The notes under the pieces were generated by a model that was not told the origin of the DNA, made no database searches, and saw only the letters and a list, made by a program, of their open reading frames with translations. A stretch of DNA of 42,500 bases from Candidatus Poribacteria bacterium (GTDB taxonomy: Bacteria; Poribacteria; WGA-4E; UBA9662), in NCBI GenBank assembly GCA_002709695.1, contig PAQF01000025.1:231418-273917 (forward strand), given 5' to 3'. The number at the start of each line of letters is the position of its first letter. The first letter of the stretch is position 1. The position numbers and the translations under genes were made by a program. This document shows, piece after piece, positions 42,476 through 42,500 of the stretch.

Positions 42476-42500
42476 AGCTAAACCAAACTCATATTGCACT

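Noticed and set aside
1-42500. tRNA, rRNA, transposase or phage genes
   Set aside because: None could be recognised by eye on either strand. A dedicated tRNA or mobile-element search was not possible here.

Overview
The window looks like a chromosomal segment of an uncultured, probably marine, heterotrophic Gram-negative-type bacterium. It is moderately AT-rich by eye, has several long intergenic stretches, and carries many lipoproteins. Its gene families include phytanoyl-CoA-dioxygenase-like enzymes, a sulfatase, SUMF1-fold proteins, Gfo/Idh/MocA and enolase-superfamily enzymes, a DUF6807/PmoA-like protein and TPR-glycosyltransferase-like proteins. This mix is typical of Poribacteria, Latescibacterota or planctomycete-like genomes. 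That placement rests on gene content only. I see no rRNA, tRNA, CRISPR, integrase or transposase.

Layout. 1-2405: an enolase-superfamily enzyme cut by the left edge (minus), then a PhyH-fold oxygenase with HxG in place of HxD. 2910-6742: three consecutive exported lipoproteins, two SUMF1-fold proteins (one with a five-repeat coiled coil, one with an Ig/PKD-like domain) and an MsrB. 6881-12452: sulfatase, amidohydrolase, Gfo/Idh/MocA oxidoreductase and a malate/lactate dehydrogenase of the Ldh_2 type. 12630-12949: a frameshifted fragment of a sugar-acid dehydratase. 13172-14182: an MDR-type dehydrogenase.

14293-18842 is the best-defined system: a metal-uptake operon. It encodes an MntR-like repressor, a TroA-type binding lipoprotein, an ATPase and two permeases. 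They are packed tightly behind a promoter overlapped by a 15-4-15 bp near-perfect palindrome. The last permease carries an extra cytoplasmic tail that looks like a winged helix. This recalls the chlamydial YtgCR permease-repressor fusion, but here a complete separate repressor is also present.

18948-22771: an exported esterase, a two-gene unit (sugar isomerase/epimerase plus NAD-dependent epimerase) and a SelA-like PLP enzyme. 23035-26946: two tandem paralogous TPR proteins with a glycosyltransferase-like C-terminus; one has near-identical 102-bp repeats, and the pair shares a gene-conversion-like tract. 26938-32972: a ThDP enzyme, a small unknown protein, an RraA-like aldolase, a PmoA/DUF6807 protein, and an unusual fusion of a cysteine hydrolase with a chitobiase-C-like domain and an NPCBM-like carbohydrate-binding domain. 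33051-37311: a GH32 glycosidase and a large secreted zinc metalloprotease. 37656-42305: an aldo/keto reductase with Arg at the usual catalytic Lys position, a second enolase-superfamily gene broken by two frameshifts, a canonical PhyH oxygenase and an alpha/beta hydrolase.

Taken together, the accessory genes suggest scavenging and modification of sugars, sugar acids and sulfated or polymeric carbohydrates. Two of the three enolase-superfamily loci are broken, which suggests gene turnover or, for the larger one, possible sequence error.
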